Of a stretch of DNA of 64,000 bases, positions 24,331 through 37,800 are shown piece by piece. Position 1 is the stretch's first letter; the number at the start of each line of letters is the position of its first letter. Source of the stretch: Monarcha castaneiventris obscurior (lineage: Eukaryota; Chordata; Aves; Passeriformes; Monarchidae); contig JAMPIT010000848.1 in assembly GCA_026261815.1 (NCBI GenBank), positions 4,588,001 through 4,652,000 of the forward strand, read 5' to 3'. The notes under the pieces are model-generated. The model did not search any database and was not told the origin of the DNA. It saw only the letters and a program-made list of their open reading frames with translations. A program made the position numbers and the translations under genes.

Positions 24331-26697
24331 TTTCCTTTGTTTTCCTCTAGGCTGATGCAGCCCTCCCTGGCTGGAGTAAACTGTGCCACACCCTCAGAGC
24401 TGTTGGGCTACTGAAGCGAGGCTTTGTTTGCCATCGTTTGTCCTTTTCTGGAGCCAGGTTCTTGCCTGAGGTTTGTGCATTTGGTGCCCTGTGTGGTCTG
24501 GGCTAGGACAGAGGAGTGGTTTTAAATGGCTCCTGACTTCTGTGGCATCTGGAAGTAGCCTATGGAAAATGGTGGCAGGAAAATATCCTGTAGTTTAATT
24601 AACTTCTGCACTCTCAAACTCCAAATTGCATTTAAACCCAAACGAAGAGCTCATCCAAGCAATATCCAGCCTCTTCCCCCTCTTCTTTGTACCCCTTCCT
24701 CTCTCAACTTGTTCATCTCACTTCATCTTCTCTCCCACCTGCTTTCCCTGCATTTGGCTTTCAGCTGCTCCAGGCCATGATGAGCCACTTCACATTCCTG
24801 TCAGCAGTTTCAAAGGATTTATTGAACGTCAGTAAGACTTTGGGACACTTTTTTCCAAAAATACTTTTGTTTCAGTAGGAGTCCTGTTGGCTGGCCCTGG
24901 TGACATTTTCCAAAGGACCTGTGTGGTGCAGGAGCTCAGATCTCAAGGAACAGCTGTACAGAGGGGTGCCTTGATCCCTTAGGTGTTATTTAAAACCCCT
25001 GCCTGTTGTTCTGATGCAATGCACTCAGAGAATGAAACCTCTGCATACAAGGATTTGCATTTCTGTTCTGTAGTCTAAACCAGAAAATCTGTTTGTGGGG
25101 ACAGTGAGTTTGCTGTGTCTGTGGTTGCGGGATGAGTTTTTTGTTGGATTGGATTTGTAGTTAGCTGAGAAATATTCAGGGGGCAGAGTTTTGTGCTGGA
25201 CTAAAGCTGTGCTTTTCCATCTGTTTGAGCAGGAGATTGACATGGCTGCTTTCAGGACGAACCTTTCCTCCCCAGAAGAAACAAAACTTTGAAGCAGATT
25301 CTAAAAGCCGTGGTTCCTCTCCAGAACTGCCACAGACCAAGCTGTAGACCGTGGGTTTTGTGACTGTGAGGCTTCTCTGGAACTGCTGTACGAACCTCTC
25401 CTGCACTGAGGAGCCAGGCAGAGGGTTGCTGGGATGTCTGAACAGGTGGAGCAGAGGACGGTTAAAAACCAGCCAGTTATGGGAAATCTGAGTCATGAAA
25501 ACCATTGGATAAATTTAAATACATTATTCTAGCTTGGAGGAGGAGACCATCTGGGTAAGTTGAAGGATGTGTGTCTTGCTGAGGGAAGAGTTATTTCAAA
25601 TGACAAAAGAACTGTCCTGAGCTGGAAAAATCTGCCAGACCCAAGATTAAAAAACAGCTTAGAGTGACACTGATTTAATGTTTGCATGTCAAGAATCTAG
25701 CTAAGGGCCATCATATTAAAATATTTTTAAAATACTTTTGCTGGTATTTGCCAGTTATATAAAGCAGGAAGGCCTGGAAATTTTATCAGAACTTCATATT
25801 ATAATGTTCCTTTTAGAGATTTTTAAAGAAATCTTGTTTATGAACTCCAAATTCCATGGTGGCTCCGGTTTAAACAAAAAAGCTGGGGAAGAAACGGGAG
25901 GATTTCCCTGCAGCCAGGTTGCAGTGGGCTCAGACTGGCTTTTAACCTGTTTTTGAGAGTTAAGGCTGTGGTTTGCCACCTGGCTCATCGCTGAAGGTCA
26001 GGGTTAATGTTTGGGCAGCCAGGTGTCTCCTGATGGACGTCCCCCATCTGCCAGAGGATGCAGAGCTCACAGCCTGGTGTTCTGGCTCTCCCTCCTGGCA
26101 CGGCCTCCGGAACATGGACCCGGTGTGCCAGCACTATTAATTTTCCCAAAGAGCAAGTCCTCGTGGCAGAATCCCTCCTGGAAGCCAGCTGAGACACACC
26201 TGGGAGGAGAGAGAGGCAGGAGAGAGATGTGCTGGCTGTCCCAGGCTGGAGTGGAAAGTGGGGCGAGCAGCTCGTGGTTCCCCCAGCACTGAGCTGTGAC
26301 TGAGATTGAGGAAATGAAGATGGTGTGAGGCAAACAAGCTGAAACCAATGATTAAATGCCTCTGGCCACGGTGAGGGACTGATCAGCCATAAAGTGCATG
26401 GTAAAAGCACCCTCTGTGATCCTCTCCTGTCATTTTCTTGGGAAATGGCTTGCACAGCTCGCTGGTGCCACCACTGCTGGGGACCCAGGGACAACAACAG
26501 CCCCCACTGATCTGACTCTGCAGAGATTGCCAAGATCAGCAGAGTGGACACAGGTCTGGTGCCATGCAGAAGAGGATTTGAAAGAAAAATCCATGCAGGT
26601 ACAGCTGCAAAGGCCTGTGGGGCTTCCTCTCCAGCCTCCCTTTAGGCAGACATGGTAATTCTGAGTTTAACTATATTTTTTACAAGCATAGATCTCA
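24331..26697. other. Unannotated non-coding stretch
   Basis: Nothing is recognised. A 188-codon minus-strand frame (25985-26551) has no domain or splice context and is treated as chance. Confidence 0.55.
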
Positions 26698-26855
26698 AAA
26701 CCCTATGGTACAGACTCATCATTACCACCTTACAGATGGGGTTGCTGAAGCAGAAAGAAGGGAAATGACTTCCCTGGAACCATTAACTGGGTAAATGACA
26801 GGGCTAAAAATAGAGACCAGATCCTCAAGCTTTCATGCAACCCACTGCCACTCCT
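26698..26855 (-). mobile_element. MIR SINE remnant, minus strand
   Basis: Reading the plus strand, blocks follow the reverse complement of MIR in order: accctatggtacagac, ccaccttacagatggggttg, ctgaagcagaaagaagggaa, atgacttccctgg, aaatgacagggctaaaa, then gcaacccactgcca. Each block lines up with the corresponding MIR segment (ACCCTATGAG, CCCATTTTACAGATGAGG, CTGAGGCACAGAGAGG, GTAACTTGCCCAAGG, GTGGCAGAGCC, GAACCCAGGCAGTC) with many substitutions. Such a long MIR remnant is expected only in old, slowly rearranging DNA. Confidence 0.6.
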
Positions 26856-27601
26856 GTCTCAGAGGAAAGGTGCCAAGGGAGCTGGTTAAAGCAGGTAGCA
26901 GCTCTTTCACTAATAGAGAACCCGAATGCCCTGGGTTAGATGTTTTTGTGAGATGTTCCACCAAGATCACTCCAGTAAGCCAACACAATTTTGGGGAAAA
27001 AATGGTTGACAGAAAGGCCAGCGAGCCACATATGGCTGTAGTGCATGTCAATCACACCAACCTAATGCGTTCAGAAGTTCCAAATGCCTTTTAAAGCTAA
27101 TGGTCTGTGCACTAATAGCTGCTGGCCCTGGCACACAGGCTAGCAGCTGGTGCCCCTAATTGGTAGCCCTGAGGACGAGCACGTGGGCAGGAGACTGGAT
27201 GGCAGGAGCAGCGAGTGCATTAGGAAACCTGCCTTGCTAATTCCTCCGTTCAGCATGGTCTTTAATCAAGATGAAAAGTCAAGAGACAGCGAGGGGGTAA
27301 CAAACAACAGCTTTGCCCGATTACCAGTGTCCAGCTCACCCAGACCTGACAGGCACTGCCTGGAACAGCCCTGCCAGCAACAGCTTGTGAAGCTGCCTGA
27401 GCTGCAGCTGTTCTTCTTCCCCGTGGTGAGTGCTGGGCAAGGCTGGAAATAGCCTCACAGAACGATACGCCTGTCTCTGGCCTTTTTGGGGATGCAGCTT
27501 ATTTGAGGGGTGGATGTCAAATTGTGTAAAAGCATCCAGGCACCTCCAGCTAAGCCCAGCAGAAACAAACAGCCTGTCTGGCACAGGCTTGTGACACCTA
27601 C
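26856..27601. other. Unannotated non-coding stretch
   Basis: No gene or repeat is recognised between the MIR remnant and the second TGATGCC-family LTR. Confidence 0.55.
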
Positions 27602-28061
27602 TGATGCCTTTTCCTGGTCTTAAAATCGAGAATCAAACACTGTTAGAAGGAAAAAAGGGATTTTACCTTGGTATTTATTTTAAGGATCCTTAGGTGCACC
27701 ACGTCCAGGTCGAATGCACCTCAATGCCCACTGCAATGCACACCCCCAAAGATCTGGTATAACATTATAGATCTTACTAATTAGCATATCTATCAAAGAT
27801 TCCCCAATGAGAGGCTCTAATGAGCCCCCCTCCCCAAGGACCCTTCCCCTGGATGGTTTTATCTTAGTTTACAAAATGCGTTCTGGAGAGGACCTTGGGG
27901 CCTGGGGCTTTCTGATTCCTAACTGCAAAACCTCTAAAATATTGAGTCTCCTTGCTTAACAAACAAGTCCAAGAATGTAGGCAAAAGCACTAAGAATACA
28001 GAAGTTGTAAAAAGGTATAAAAGGGATATAAAAGAAAAGGCAAAAGATCATCATGGCATCA
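27602..28061 (-). mobile_element. Solo LTR, TGATGCC family, copy 2
   Basis: Ends are TGATGCC and GGCATCA as in copy 1, with the same internal order and a minus-strand AATAAA at 27674-27679. Flanks are ctac (27598-27601) and gtac (28062-28065), a 4-bp duplication with one mismatch. By eye it agrees with the 19962-20433 copy over most of its length, with small indels, for example around 20080-20130 against 27725-27750. No proviral interior is attached. Confidence 0.85.
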
Positions 28062-30988
28062 GTACTGGCGACAGCATCAGTGCCTCTCCTCCTTTTCTCC
28101 TGCTGGTCTCTGCCTTGTGGGGTGTGCAGGAGCCTCTGCCTTGTAAGGCAGGGCTGTGGCAGAAAGAGCAAGAGCACTGAAATGGCCAAGGAAGGTTGTC
28201 AGGGAGCTGAAGCCATTCAAGGAGATTCCAGGCATTGCTGAAGGAAGGATGGAATGATCCAGACCACAGCAGGAGGGTGGTTTGAAAGCTGGTGTGTTAC
28301 TTGAGCTGTGCAGAGCAGTGGGTACCACCTGTTTGCTCGATGGCAGGAGGTTACAAGGCACCCTCTGATGTCCATTTTTAACCTAGTAATTAAAGTTTTG
28401 ATGTTCCCTGTGAAGCTTAACCTGGAATTAGCCTATTTGGGCACCCTCCGCCTCTGTCCCCCCCAGAGCTGGTGTGGCTCAGACACAAAGTCCCTGCAGC
28501 TGCTGAGGATCTCCTGCTGATGCTCTGCAGATGATCTAGGAGCCACTCCAGTCTCCTGGATGAATTGGGATAATTTAAGATTGATAATCTTCTGGGGAGA
28601 CTCTCCCTGCCTGGCTGGCTGAGGGTTTGCAGCCCCCAGATTTTGTCAGATCTCAGAACTCTTGTTATCTTCCCAGTAACTTCCTCTTAGTGGTTCCAGA
28701 TGATGCAGTGGAGACCAGAATGTCACAGTGAGACGCAGAAAGAGATCACCAGCTCTAAGCACACTCATCGTTAACCTTCCCACTGTTCTCCAGAAATATC
28801 CTTTCCCACTATGCTTGTGACTGAGTCTGAACCTTGCTCCAGATGGCAGTGGGCTGAGGAGATGAAATTTCCCTGCAGTCAGAGCTCAGAGATGCACAAA
28901 AGAGGGAAATTGTGAAATTGCAATGACAGGGTTGTTTGGGTAGCTTGTGATGTTCTGGCTTTAGAGAAATCCATGCCTAATGTGCCTGCATGGCAAGGTA
29001 AACTAAAGACCATATAATTCTATTTCAGCTTAACATTACAGGAAGAAACCCACGTCTCCTGGACTCCTGGCTTGTCTGCAAGCATTAGGGCTGGTTTCTA
29101 CACGTGCAGCTCAGGCACTCCATGCTAAAGAGCTTAGGGTAAAGTATTTCTGGGATTTGGTTACTACAGAGCTTAAAGGCTTGGCTCTGCCATACTCACA
29201 TGTCCTTTAGAGGATGAGGCACAGTGTGACTGTTCAGGGTTCATGGAGAAGAAAGACTCCATGGGCCTTGCACACCCCATCTTCCCTCCCTGCTCCCCTG
29301 CTGCTGTAGAGATTTTGGTGCTAATTTTTTTCTAGTTGTCACGAGGCTGAGCTCAGGATGGCAGTGGAAAGCCTCTTCCAGGAGCCAGGCAGGAGCTGTG
29401 AATGGAGTTTGTTTGTGCAGTGATGGGAGAGGAATCTGGGATTTGCAGTGCTGGGGTGACTGCTCATCTTAGACAAGGCACTTGTGGCACTCAGGGTGCC
29501 TAACACAGCTGGAGGCTCAGCAGGGAGTAAGGAAGCACCTTCCTGCCCTGTGAGGTGTGGTGCTGCATCTCTCTCTGTCACAGTCTGGGTATCCCACGGG
29601 GAAAGCTGAATTCCTTGGAGCTGGTGGAGTCCGGGCATATTTTGAACTCTGTCTCCATTTTTCCTCTCTTTGTTTCTCCTTCACTTCCATTGGCATTTGT
29701 CTCTGAATTTTCTCCCCCCACCTTCCTGTTCTGTTCTCCTAATCTTAACAGTCCCATTTCCAAGCCTTAAGGATCATTAAGGAGTGTTTGAACTCAGCAA
29801 ATATTTTCTCTGCTTTTCAGTATGGGACTTAAAATGTTAGCTGAGTTTTGATACAGCACCATGAGTGGCAGTGTGTTGAGGTTAGAGCCTCGTCTATTAA
29901 ACATGCAAAGAGATACTTTTCAAAAAGCTGCCTCATCTTTCACTGTATATTAATAATGCAGGGAGTTCTAGATCATCTGTCCCTGTCACTGCTGCTGCAG
30001 TTTGATACACTCACATGGAATAGCTGTTGGAGAGCAAAATACACGAGGATGTTCCCTCACCTTTTCCCTTCTCCCCACCAGTAAATTTTAGAGATTCTGT
30101 GCAGGCAACCCAGGCTCTGTCCTGGCAGGAGTATTTTGGTAATGTCCAGGTGTGGAGCGTGGACATGACCTGGCATGGGGTGAGTGCTCTTCTGAAAGGC
30201 TGTGTTGGTGCAGACCTCGATGCTCCCCTGAATCATTTATAGTATCCTCTCCCGTGCCAAACAGTGAAACCTGATTCCCATTCACGTCTCTGATCTCTGT
30301 CTCACACCACTGCAGGGTATGAACATCCATCACCGAGCACAGTCCTGCCTGGAAAACTGTAGGACACTAGAAAGGAGCCTGCAGGGAACTGGTGAGTTTA
30401 TTTAGCTCGCCCTCTGACCCCGAGGTCGCAGTGTGCTTCCACAGGATGGTGTTGAGTTTTGAGCACTGACTTGTGAAGTGGTGTGTGTCTCCTATAACAA
30501 CAATTTTTGCTGGAGAGGTGGGAGGGAGCTGCGCTGCTGAGCTCCAGAAGTGGGCAGAGGCTGCACAGATGGGGTGGGCTGCCAGCCTACAGCTCCCAGC
30601 TACTGCTGCTTCCTCCCCAGGGAGGGTCTCTCTCCTGTCTCTGCAGAAGTGACAGGAGGAACCTGGGCTCTCTCCCCATGCACTGCAAGATAATTTTCTT
30701 CATTGAATTCATCTCCCCTCATCTGGGTACCTACAGGAGGCAGGACTGGAGTGAGCAGCACCCCTTTGCACCATCATCTGTGCAAACAGGGCTGGCCTTG
30801 GTGTGGAAATCCGGGGTCCCAGGTCTCCCCTGCAGCTGGCAGGCACAGCTAGCACCTGCCTGTGTGGGCAAACACCAGCAGCTGCTGCTGAAATGCTCCA
30901 GCTTCCCGTGCTCCAAAAGCCACAGTGCAGCCAGCTGTGGTATTCCAAAGGCTGGAGCGATCCACGCTGTTCCTTTAGCCCCTGCTGC
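28062..30988. other. Unannotated non-coding stretch
   Basis: About 2.9 kb lies between two minus-strand LTRs. No gag, pol or env-like frame and no primer-binding site or polypurine tract was seen, and the flanking LTRs belong to different subfamilies. It is therefore host sequence, not a provirus. No gene is recognised. Confidence 0.6.
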
Positions 30989-31427
30989 TGATGCCTTCTC
31001 CAGCCACCTAGAAACAGAGACTAGACAGGAGTAAGGGAATAAAGGTTGGTGTTTATTTGAAGGGCCTTCAAGGTACCCCCCTGGGAAGCCAGAGGCTGCC
31101 TCCAAAAATGGACCCCAAGATGGACCCCAGGTCACGAGTTCTTCACACCTTTATAGGTTTGGTTCATTTGCATACCACGGTTAATTCTCCAATTAAAGCC
31201 CCAGTTTAATGATGTAATTCCTCTCAGCTTGCTCCCCCCTTAGAGGCTTTGGTTTACACATTGTGGGCCTAGAAGAGCCTGGCTGTCCTTGAAGGCAAAG
31301 CCTGGAGAGGCTTTGTTGTGTCTGCCCAGCACGAGAGAGCAGAAATTACAGGCTACAAGGAACTTCAGAGTTACACACTGAGCAGTACAGAATTTGAAAA
31401 ATATAAAAGTTAAAACCTAAGGCATCA
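30989..31427 (-). mobile_element. Solo LTR, TGATGCC superfamily, copy 3
   Basis: Starts TGATGCC and ends GGCATCA. The 4-base flanks are identical (CTGC at 30985-30988 and 31428-31431), a clean 4-bp target duplication as made by ERV1-class integrases. On the minus strand a TATAAA box lies at 31150-31155 and AATAAA at 31052-31057, about 95 bases downstream, a textbook U3-R arrangement. Only the termini and the poly(A) region resemble copies 1 and 2, so it is a different family of the same clade. An internal 'ccccaagatgg' block is repeated with variation near 31110-31130. Confidence 0.88.
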
Positions 31428-34400
31428 CTGCCTTCCCAGAGCTGCCAGTGGTGGCAGGAGCTCAGCTCAGGGATGGGTTTTCCCTCGCTGGTGTCAGAGG
31501 TGGGTGCCCTGCTGGAGCTGTGCCCTGCTTGGGGTGAGCACGAGGAGATTCCTGTCCTCAGGGGCAGCTCATGGGAGAGGTGGCAGTGCTGGGAAAGGCC
31601 CAGCACCCACAGGCAGAGTCACAGCCAGAGCCCAGGGACAGCACAGCTGGGGCTGAGGGGTGACTTTCTGCAGAGAATCTCTGTGGGACTCTCTGGGGCA
31701 ATGAGGACAAGGACTGAGCCTCCCAGAGCTCTCCCAGGCACTGGTACATTATAGCCCCAGACTGATGTCATTAATGAGACATCCTGCTTTATGTAATAAT
31801 GTGTTTTGTGTGACTCACCCTAATGAACAGAAAACAATCCAGTGGGCCTCCTAATGGAACTCCTGGTCTTTCTGTCCCAGTGCTTGCTATGAATTATTTA
31901 AGACATCTGGAGGGATTTGTGAGTAATGAAATCTTTGCTGATTCTGTCTCACCTCAGATGGCCTCAAAGGTCTGGTGAGCAGCTTTGGTTCTGTTTCAGT
32001 CTCGTCCTTCACCTGCAGAGCAGCCAGCTCGAAAATATCTCTGTGTTCTTGTCCTCTACTTTCACTTAGCTCTTGGCTGTGTTTCCTTTGCCCTCCCCCA
32101 GCTGAAAAAATAAGATTTGCCTTTCAATGTCAAATGTCTGCCTCGGGTGGGCTGAACCTGGTTTTGTCAGAAGGAAGAGGATCTTACCCAGGGAAATGTG
32201 TGCGGGGTGTGCTTAAACAGCTCTTGGGTTTCACAGCCCCTCTCCCTGGCAGGGGAGATGCTAAAGGCCAGAGAAGCACAGGAGCAGCCAGGGCTCTGGG
32301 TGCTCTTTGCTCATGGCCAGCCAAACCTCAGACAGCCAAAGGCACCTGAAGATCCTTTGAAAACCATGGTCTGTCGTGAATAAGCCAGCGTGTGTCAGTC
32401 ATACCCATCAGCAGGCTCAGGGTAGGAAAAGTGGATGGGAAGTACCAGCCACCAAACAGACTTTATGACCAATTGCAAACCAGAGGTTCGGTGGATTTGT
32501 GGTTGGTGGTTGGCTACAATATGAAACATTTTTGAAGGAAAAAAAGGGATGAATAGAGGAGGAATCATAGAACTTCATGGCTTTGATGTTCAAAGGAATG
32601 GGCAGATTAAGAATCTCCATGAGGGAGGAAGCTGGCAACCACTTTAATTGTAGGGGGCTTTGTTTAATTTTTATTTGTTCTTTTGTTTTTTTTATTATTG
32701 AAAAAGAACCAACCAAAACAAAAAAAATCACATTCACATTTTCACCCTTTGCCCTGAGGTTGCAGTGCACTTCTGGAATCTGAGGCTGTGTGAAGCCATT
32801 CTGCAGCCTTGGAACGAAGAGCCTGACGGGAACGTTGGGAAGATTAAAGATTGCTTCCAGAGCATGGGTGTGAGCAGACAGCCAGGATTTCCCAGAGCTG
32901 GGAGCTGGTGCAGAGCTTTGGTGCTTTGCAGCAGCTCAGGATCTGCCACTGCCAGTGGCCAAAGGGAAAAAAAACAAACATCTGCCATCGGTGGCTTTTG
33001 GCCAGCGAGGGGAAACCCTCCTTATTCCAGGGATGAGAAGCTGATTAAAAGCACTTTGTGCCCTGCTTTTACTGACATAAGAAAGGCACAGATGTCAGGG
33101 TAGAGCTTCTGTTTTTAGGAGCCTGCCCAAGATTACAAGCCTACAGCAGAGCAATGGAGAGGGGACAAGTCTCTCATGCAGGAAATGAGCTTAGAGGGTT
33201 TTTTGGGGGCCAGAGTGAAGGGATGGGTGTTACAGTGCTGCCATGGTGGGATGCTGCCACAAACCCCTCATGTTCTTGGCCTCTTATCTCTTTTGGTGCA
33301 CATTGCCCAAATCCCTAAATATCTTAACCTGTCAAATGCTCAAAAAAAAGCAGTTTAGGGGAACAACTTTGAAACACCTGTTCTTAAAAAGCAGTGGCTG
33401 TTACAAGTGGGCAAGTTAAGCAGGTGTGGTGGGATATTTTTATCCTTTTTCCCTGAGTAGGAGGATTTAAGAACACTTTAAAAACAGAACCAGTGTTAGT
33501 TTTAAGCTCAAAAATTTAAATAACTCAGACTTTTTCTAATCTCATCAGAGGCCAGATCTTTATAAGGTCCAAGCCTTTGTCTCACATTTAATGCCACAGA
33601 GGAGACTTTAAAACAGAAGCCAAGGGGGTGTGAATTGTCAAAGTGGGTGGTGGGGGCATATCCTGGATGATGGTGTGGCCTTTGGCAGTGGTTATGTCTC
33701 ATTATTAGGTAAAGCCTGAAGTATTTTTAATTCCAGCAGATGTCAGATCAGGAAGGGTGGAAAAAGCTGCTATTGCATCTCAGCTTTCCTGGTGTTCCTG
33801 AGTCAGGGCTGGCAAGGCTCGAAGGAATGACTCCCTGCAAATAGCAGGCCTTAGTGGTTTTGATCAGACATCCTCCTATGATCACCTTCTCACTCCTCCT
33901 CTTGTGAAAAAATACCTCGAGAAAATTAATCTATCTTTGCATGCATCATTAAAAAGAACACAAATAATCATGTTAACAAGGTTTATATTTATTCCTGGTA
34001 TGAATTTCCCCACCAGAGAAATTTGTCTTAATCTCTTCAACAGACTAAAAAGGCTTTGTCCAGCAGATTGATGTGCTCTGTGAATTACCAGGTCTTAGTC
34101 AGAGGATGACTTAGCTCTGTTTCCCTGAGAGCAATAGAAACATATGGGATATGATGGGAAGAAAATCTTTTAAAGAAACCTGAAGTCTCTAAGAACACCA
34201 TGATTGCTAATTCTTCCCAAGATGCAAAGTTTAAAAAACAATTAGATGGAGGCACAAACTGTGCTGGCAAATCCAATTCCATGTGCACAGTTTTGTCTTA
34301 GCAATTGCAAATTGGACGGTGAGTTGAATTCTCCCCTGTGGAAAAGGAGAAAGCACAAAAGCTTCTGCCCCTCTAAAATCCTGCTGCTCTCTGTGGTGCT

Positions 34401-34785
34401 CACAGAGGCCTCATTAATGAGGTATTTAAGCGTGTTGCAATCACACTGCAGCCCAGGAGAGCAGCCTTCATTTTGCAGCACAAACTGGAGTACAGGAGCT
34501 CTGTTAACACTTCCCTTGGCTTGGCTGGCCCAGGAGCAGCAGCCTGCAGCATCCCAAACCTCAAACCTTCTGGGCAGGCTGTGCTGCAAACCCCATCTGC
34601 TGCCGTGGAGGGGAACAAGGATGGCTTGGAAGGATCCTTCTGAGAGCCTTGGGCTGTTTTATCTCACCTTCCCAGTCACCAGGTGACTCTTACAGAGCTG
34701 ACAGGTGGGGGACAGGCACAGCCCCTGGGGTCCCTCTACCCAGGCAGAGAGAAATATGTCCTGGCTGCAGGCTCTTTCTCCACAA
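31428..34785. other. Unannotated non-coding stretch
   Basis: No supported gene or mobile element is seen. Short T/A-runs occur at 32680-32725. A plus-strand frame of 112 codons beginning at 32765 follows an AG acceptor-like site, but it has no donor in phase and no known relative. Confidence 0.5.
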
Positions 34786-34890
34786 CTGTTTTTATTCCCA
34801 TTTTATGGCTCTAGGTCGCAGGGAATAAGAAGATGTGAAGTGACTTTACCATAACTGAGAATAAGGTCCAATAGATCCCAAGAAGTCTGT
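34786..34890 (-). mobile_element. Possible MIR remnant, minus strand
   Basis: The plus-strand blocks 'ttattcccattttatgg', 'gatgtgaagtgactttacc' and 'gatcccaagaagtctg' follow reverse-complement MIR blocks (TTATCCCCATTTTACAG, GGTTAAGTAACTTGCCC, GAACCCAGGCAGTCTG) in the right order and with about the right spacing. The match is weaker than the copy at 26.7 kb. Confidence 0.4.
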
Positions 34891-37800
34891 TAGCAAACTC
34901 ACTGATGTGGTAATTAGAGGCGCTTAAGTGTTTGTGTATGTGGATAATGCAGTTGCTGTAGAAAGATAATCTTCCATGAAAAAGAAAGTATTTTAAATTA
35001 AATCAATGCATAGACTTTTCTCTTTCATCCAGAAGATTTAAATGAAACGTATCATTCCAGTCTAGTGGATCCAGATCAAACTATCTTGGCGTGTTAAGCC
35101 AAATCAAAACACGTCATTTTCAGTGAATTCAATATTTCTTTGTGTTTGCCAGAGCTGGTTCAGCTCCGGCAGGAGCTGTGGGTCAGATGTTCTGTGGTGT
35201 CCCACTGAGGGTGTGGGGGCTCCTGTCCCTGCCTGGGCTTGCTCCTGCCAGGCAGGACAGAGGGACAGGCAGCGGTCCCTCCGAGGCCCTGCTCTGCTGG
35301 GAGTGTGGGTGAGGGCTCAGGAGGAGCCCAGCTGCTCAGCAAAGCAAAACTTTTTGATGGATGCAGGTAGAAACGTTTCTAAACAAAACACATTTGGCTA
35401 ATCAGATTTTCTGATGGATGGGAGCTCCACTTTGCAATATTCCCTAACTACTCTTGCCCATGACTCACGGTTGATTTGCTTTTTCTTTAGGCAGAATTCC
35501 CCCTGAGCTACACCTTGCTGTGCTCTGGGCTGAACCAGATCAGGAGAGGCCTCTTAGAAACCCTTTTTTTTTTTTTTTTGGCAAGTCCTGAAACAATTTC
35601 GATTCAGCCACATCTGAACCCCTTTCCTCTCTTCATCTCCTAATTTCCAAAGCTTCACAAGTACTTCTGTAGCTGGAGGCTTGCACATTGACACCACCAC
35701 TGATAACAGGGGTGTAGCAGGCCCAGAATGGACAGTCTGTGTGTATCCTATAGACTGACAGCTCTACCTCTAAGCCACCTTCTCTCAGTGAGCCAAACCC
35801 TCTGGATCTCCAGGAATTTACATAAATATAAATTTGAAGCTCTCTGTGAATGCATTAAAGTTGAATGAGTCCACCTAATTAGGCTTTTCCTACACACATC
35901 TGTAAACACTGGTTGTGCTCAAGTGAAATGTCAATTGACTTTAACCCAAGCTTTGCCCCCAGTGAGCAGCAAAGCTCCAAGGGCTGCCTGCAGGTCCTGA
36001 TTTTGTTCCCCAAACTGAGGCATTAAAGCCATGAAGGATTGGGGTGGTTGACAAACAGAGTTTGCCTGGGTAAATGAGTAATGCTGACTTTCTCTGCCAG
36101 GCCCACTGGGTCCTGAGTGTGATTAAAGGCAAGGCAGGAGGACTGCATGCTATTAATTCTATCGAGGAAATCTCCTGCTTTATTCATTAGATGTATATGG
36201 CTTTTTCTAGGGGGAGGAGAAATAGAAAAGCACCTTTGGTTGTGCTCTAACATCTGTGAGTACAGCTGGCTCTTTTTCTCCGTGTTCCACTTATTATGTG
36301 CAATTTGGATGTTTTCTTCTCCAAACTCAGATATAAAAAACCAAAAAAGCAGCTCAGCTCTAAAGAGAAGAAACTTGCAATTCTTGTTATTACCAGGGCA
36401 AAGCCCCCACTCCTCTGGCAGAGACAGGAATGGCCACGCTGCTGTTCAGCCTGGGCTGCAATATCTGCTCTTATTTGTCAGCCTGCACATAATCAGGTAA
36501 TTTCATGTAATTCCTACACTTTCCATCAAGTCTGGTGAGCAGATGGCAGAATTCAAGCCCGTAGATTTTGTCTGATGACACAGCCTGATTCCAGATCCCA
36601 AGCCAGCCGTGGCACTGTCTCTGTGTTCAGGGCAGACCTCAGCTCCTTTTCATGCCTCTGCAGGGTGGGCTTGGGAATGAGGAGACTCCAGGCTGGGACA
36701 GGGTCATCCAGCAGCAGCCTCACCTGGGTGTGAATGAGATTAAACACCTTCCCTGCTGGTAAATGGCTGGAACCCCCTCATGCTGATGAGGAGGAAATAC
36801 ATGGGGATGGGAGCACAGATGTCCAGGGTTTGTATGAGCTTTACTCTGCCTTGATCCATAAGTTTGACCTAGAAATGTGATGCCCCAACTCTTATTTCTT
36901 CTGTCTCTAAAGAGCAGCAACTACTCCCATGCTGAAGGAGATGCAAAGCTTAACCCACAAATAACCAAGAAGTGGTTTGGTGAAAAATAGTGAAGAAATC
37001 TGAAGTGTTTGTTTTTGGCCAAGATTTGAGCACCTCTTTCCACACAGCTGCTCCAAAATGGCATTTTGCTGTTACAACAGCTGTGTGTGCTGGGAGGAAG
37101 GCAGACTCCTGGGAAGGGCATTTCCACCAGCCTCTTTGGGAAGCACAGCCTGGCATGTCTGCTGCTCCACAGCTGGGCCTGCATAGCCATATCCCAAAGC
37201 ACAGGGTGTTTCCTTTCAGCCTCACCTGGCTGCTGCCTGAGCCCTCCTGTTTGCCCCTGGCTTCTCCCAGAGAAACAACCTGAGAGTTACCTGGAAGAAA
37301 GAAACCTGAATATATCAGTGTTGCACAAACAAACAGGAGAATTTCACTATACCTGAGATTAATGCACAGTACCTGGAAATTTTCAGTCCCTCTTCCCATT
37401 TGCTTGAGAATTTCTCTTTCTGATGCTGTGCCAGCTGGGGAAACACAGCCATTGCCAGGGGACTGGTGCTTCTGGGGAGTGGGACAGCAGGACCAGGGGC
37501 CTCTGAACACTGAAGGGCTCTCCTGGGGGCAGCAGAATTTTTGGGGGAATCCCCAGGGATGTGGTGAGATTCATCCTTCTCCCCAGGCTGAACTGCTCAT
37601 TGCTCTGGGGAAGCTGTGCTGAGGCACTTCGTGCCAAGCATGGATGTGTCAATGATTGATGCTTTCTGCTCAGTTAGAACTGAGAGGGACTTAAAAGGTC
37701 TCTTTGAAGAGCTCTTAGCTCCTGCCCTGGTGGTCATTGTTCTGGCATGACCAGACTGACAAATGAGAGGGCACAGAGATGTGCATGGATATATCTGGGG

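Noticed and set aside
27602..31427. Provirus bounded by two minus-strand LTRs
   Set aside because: The LTRs are different families, each has its own flanking duplication, and the 2.9 kb between them shows no retroviral coding or priming sequence.
35735..35777. Minus-strand A-box-like tggcttagaggtagagc
   Set aside because: No B box at the expected spacing and no tail. Possibly a very old SINE, but not supportable.
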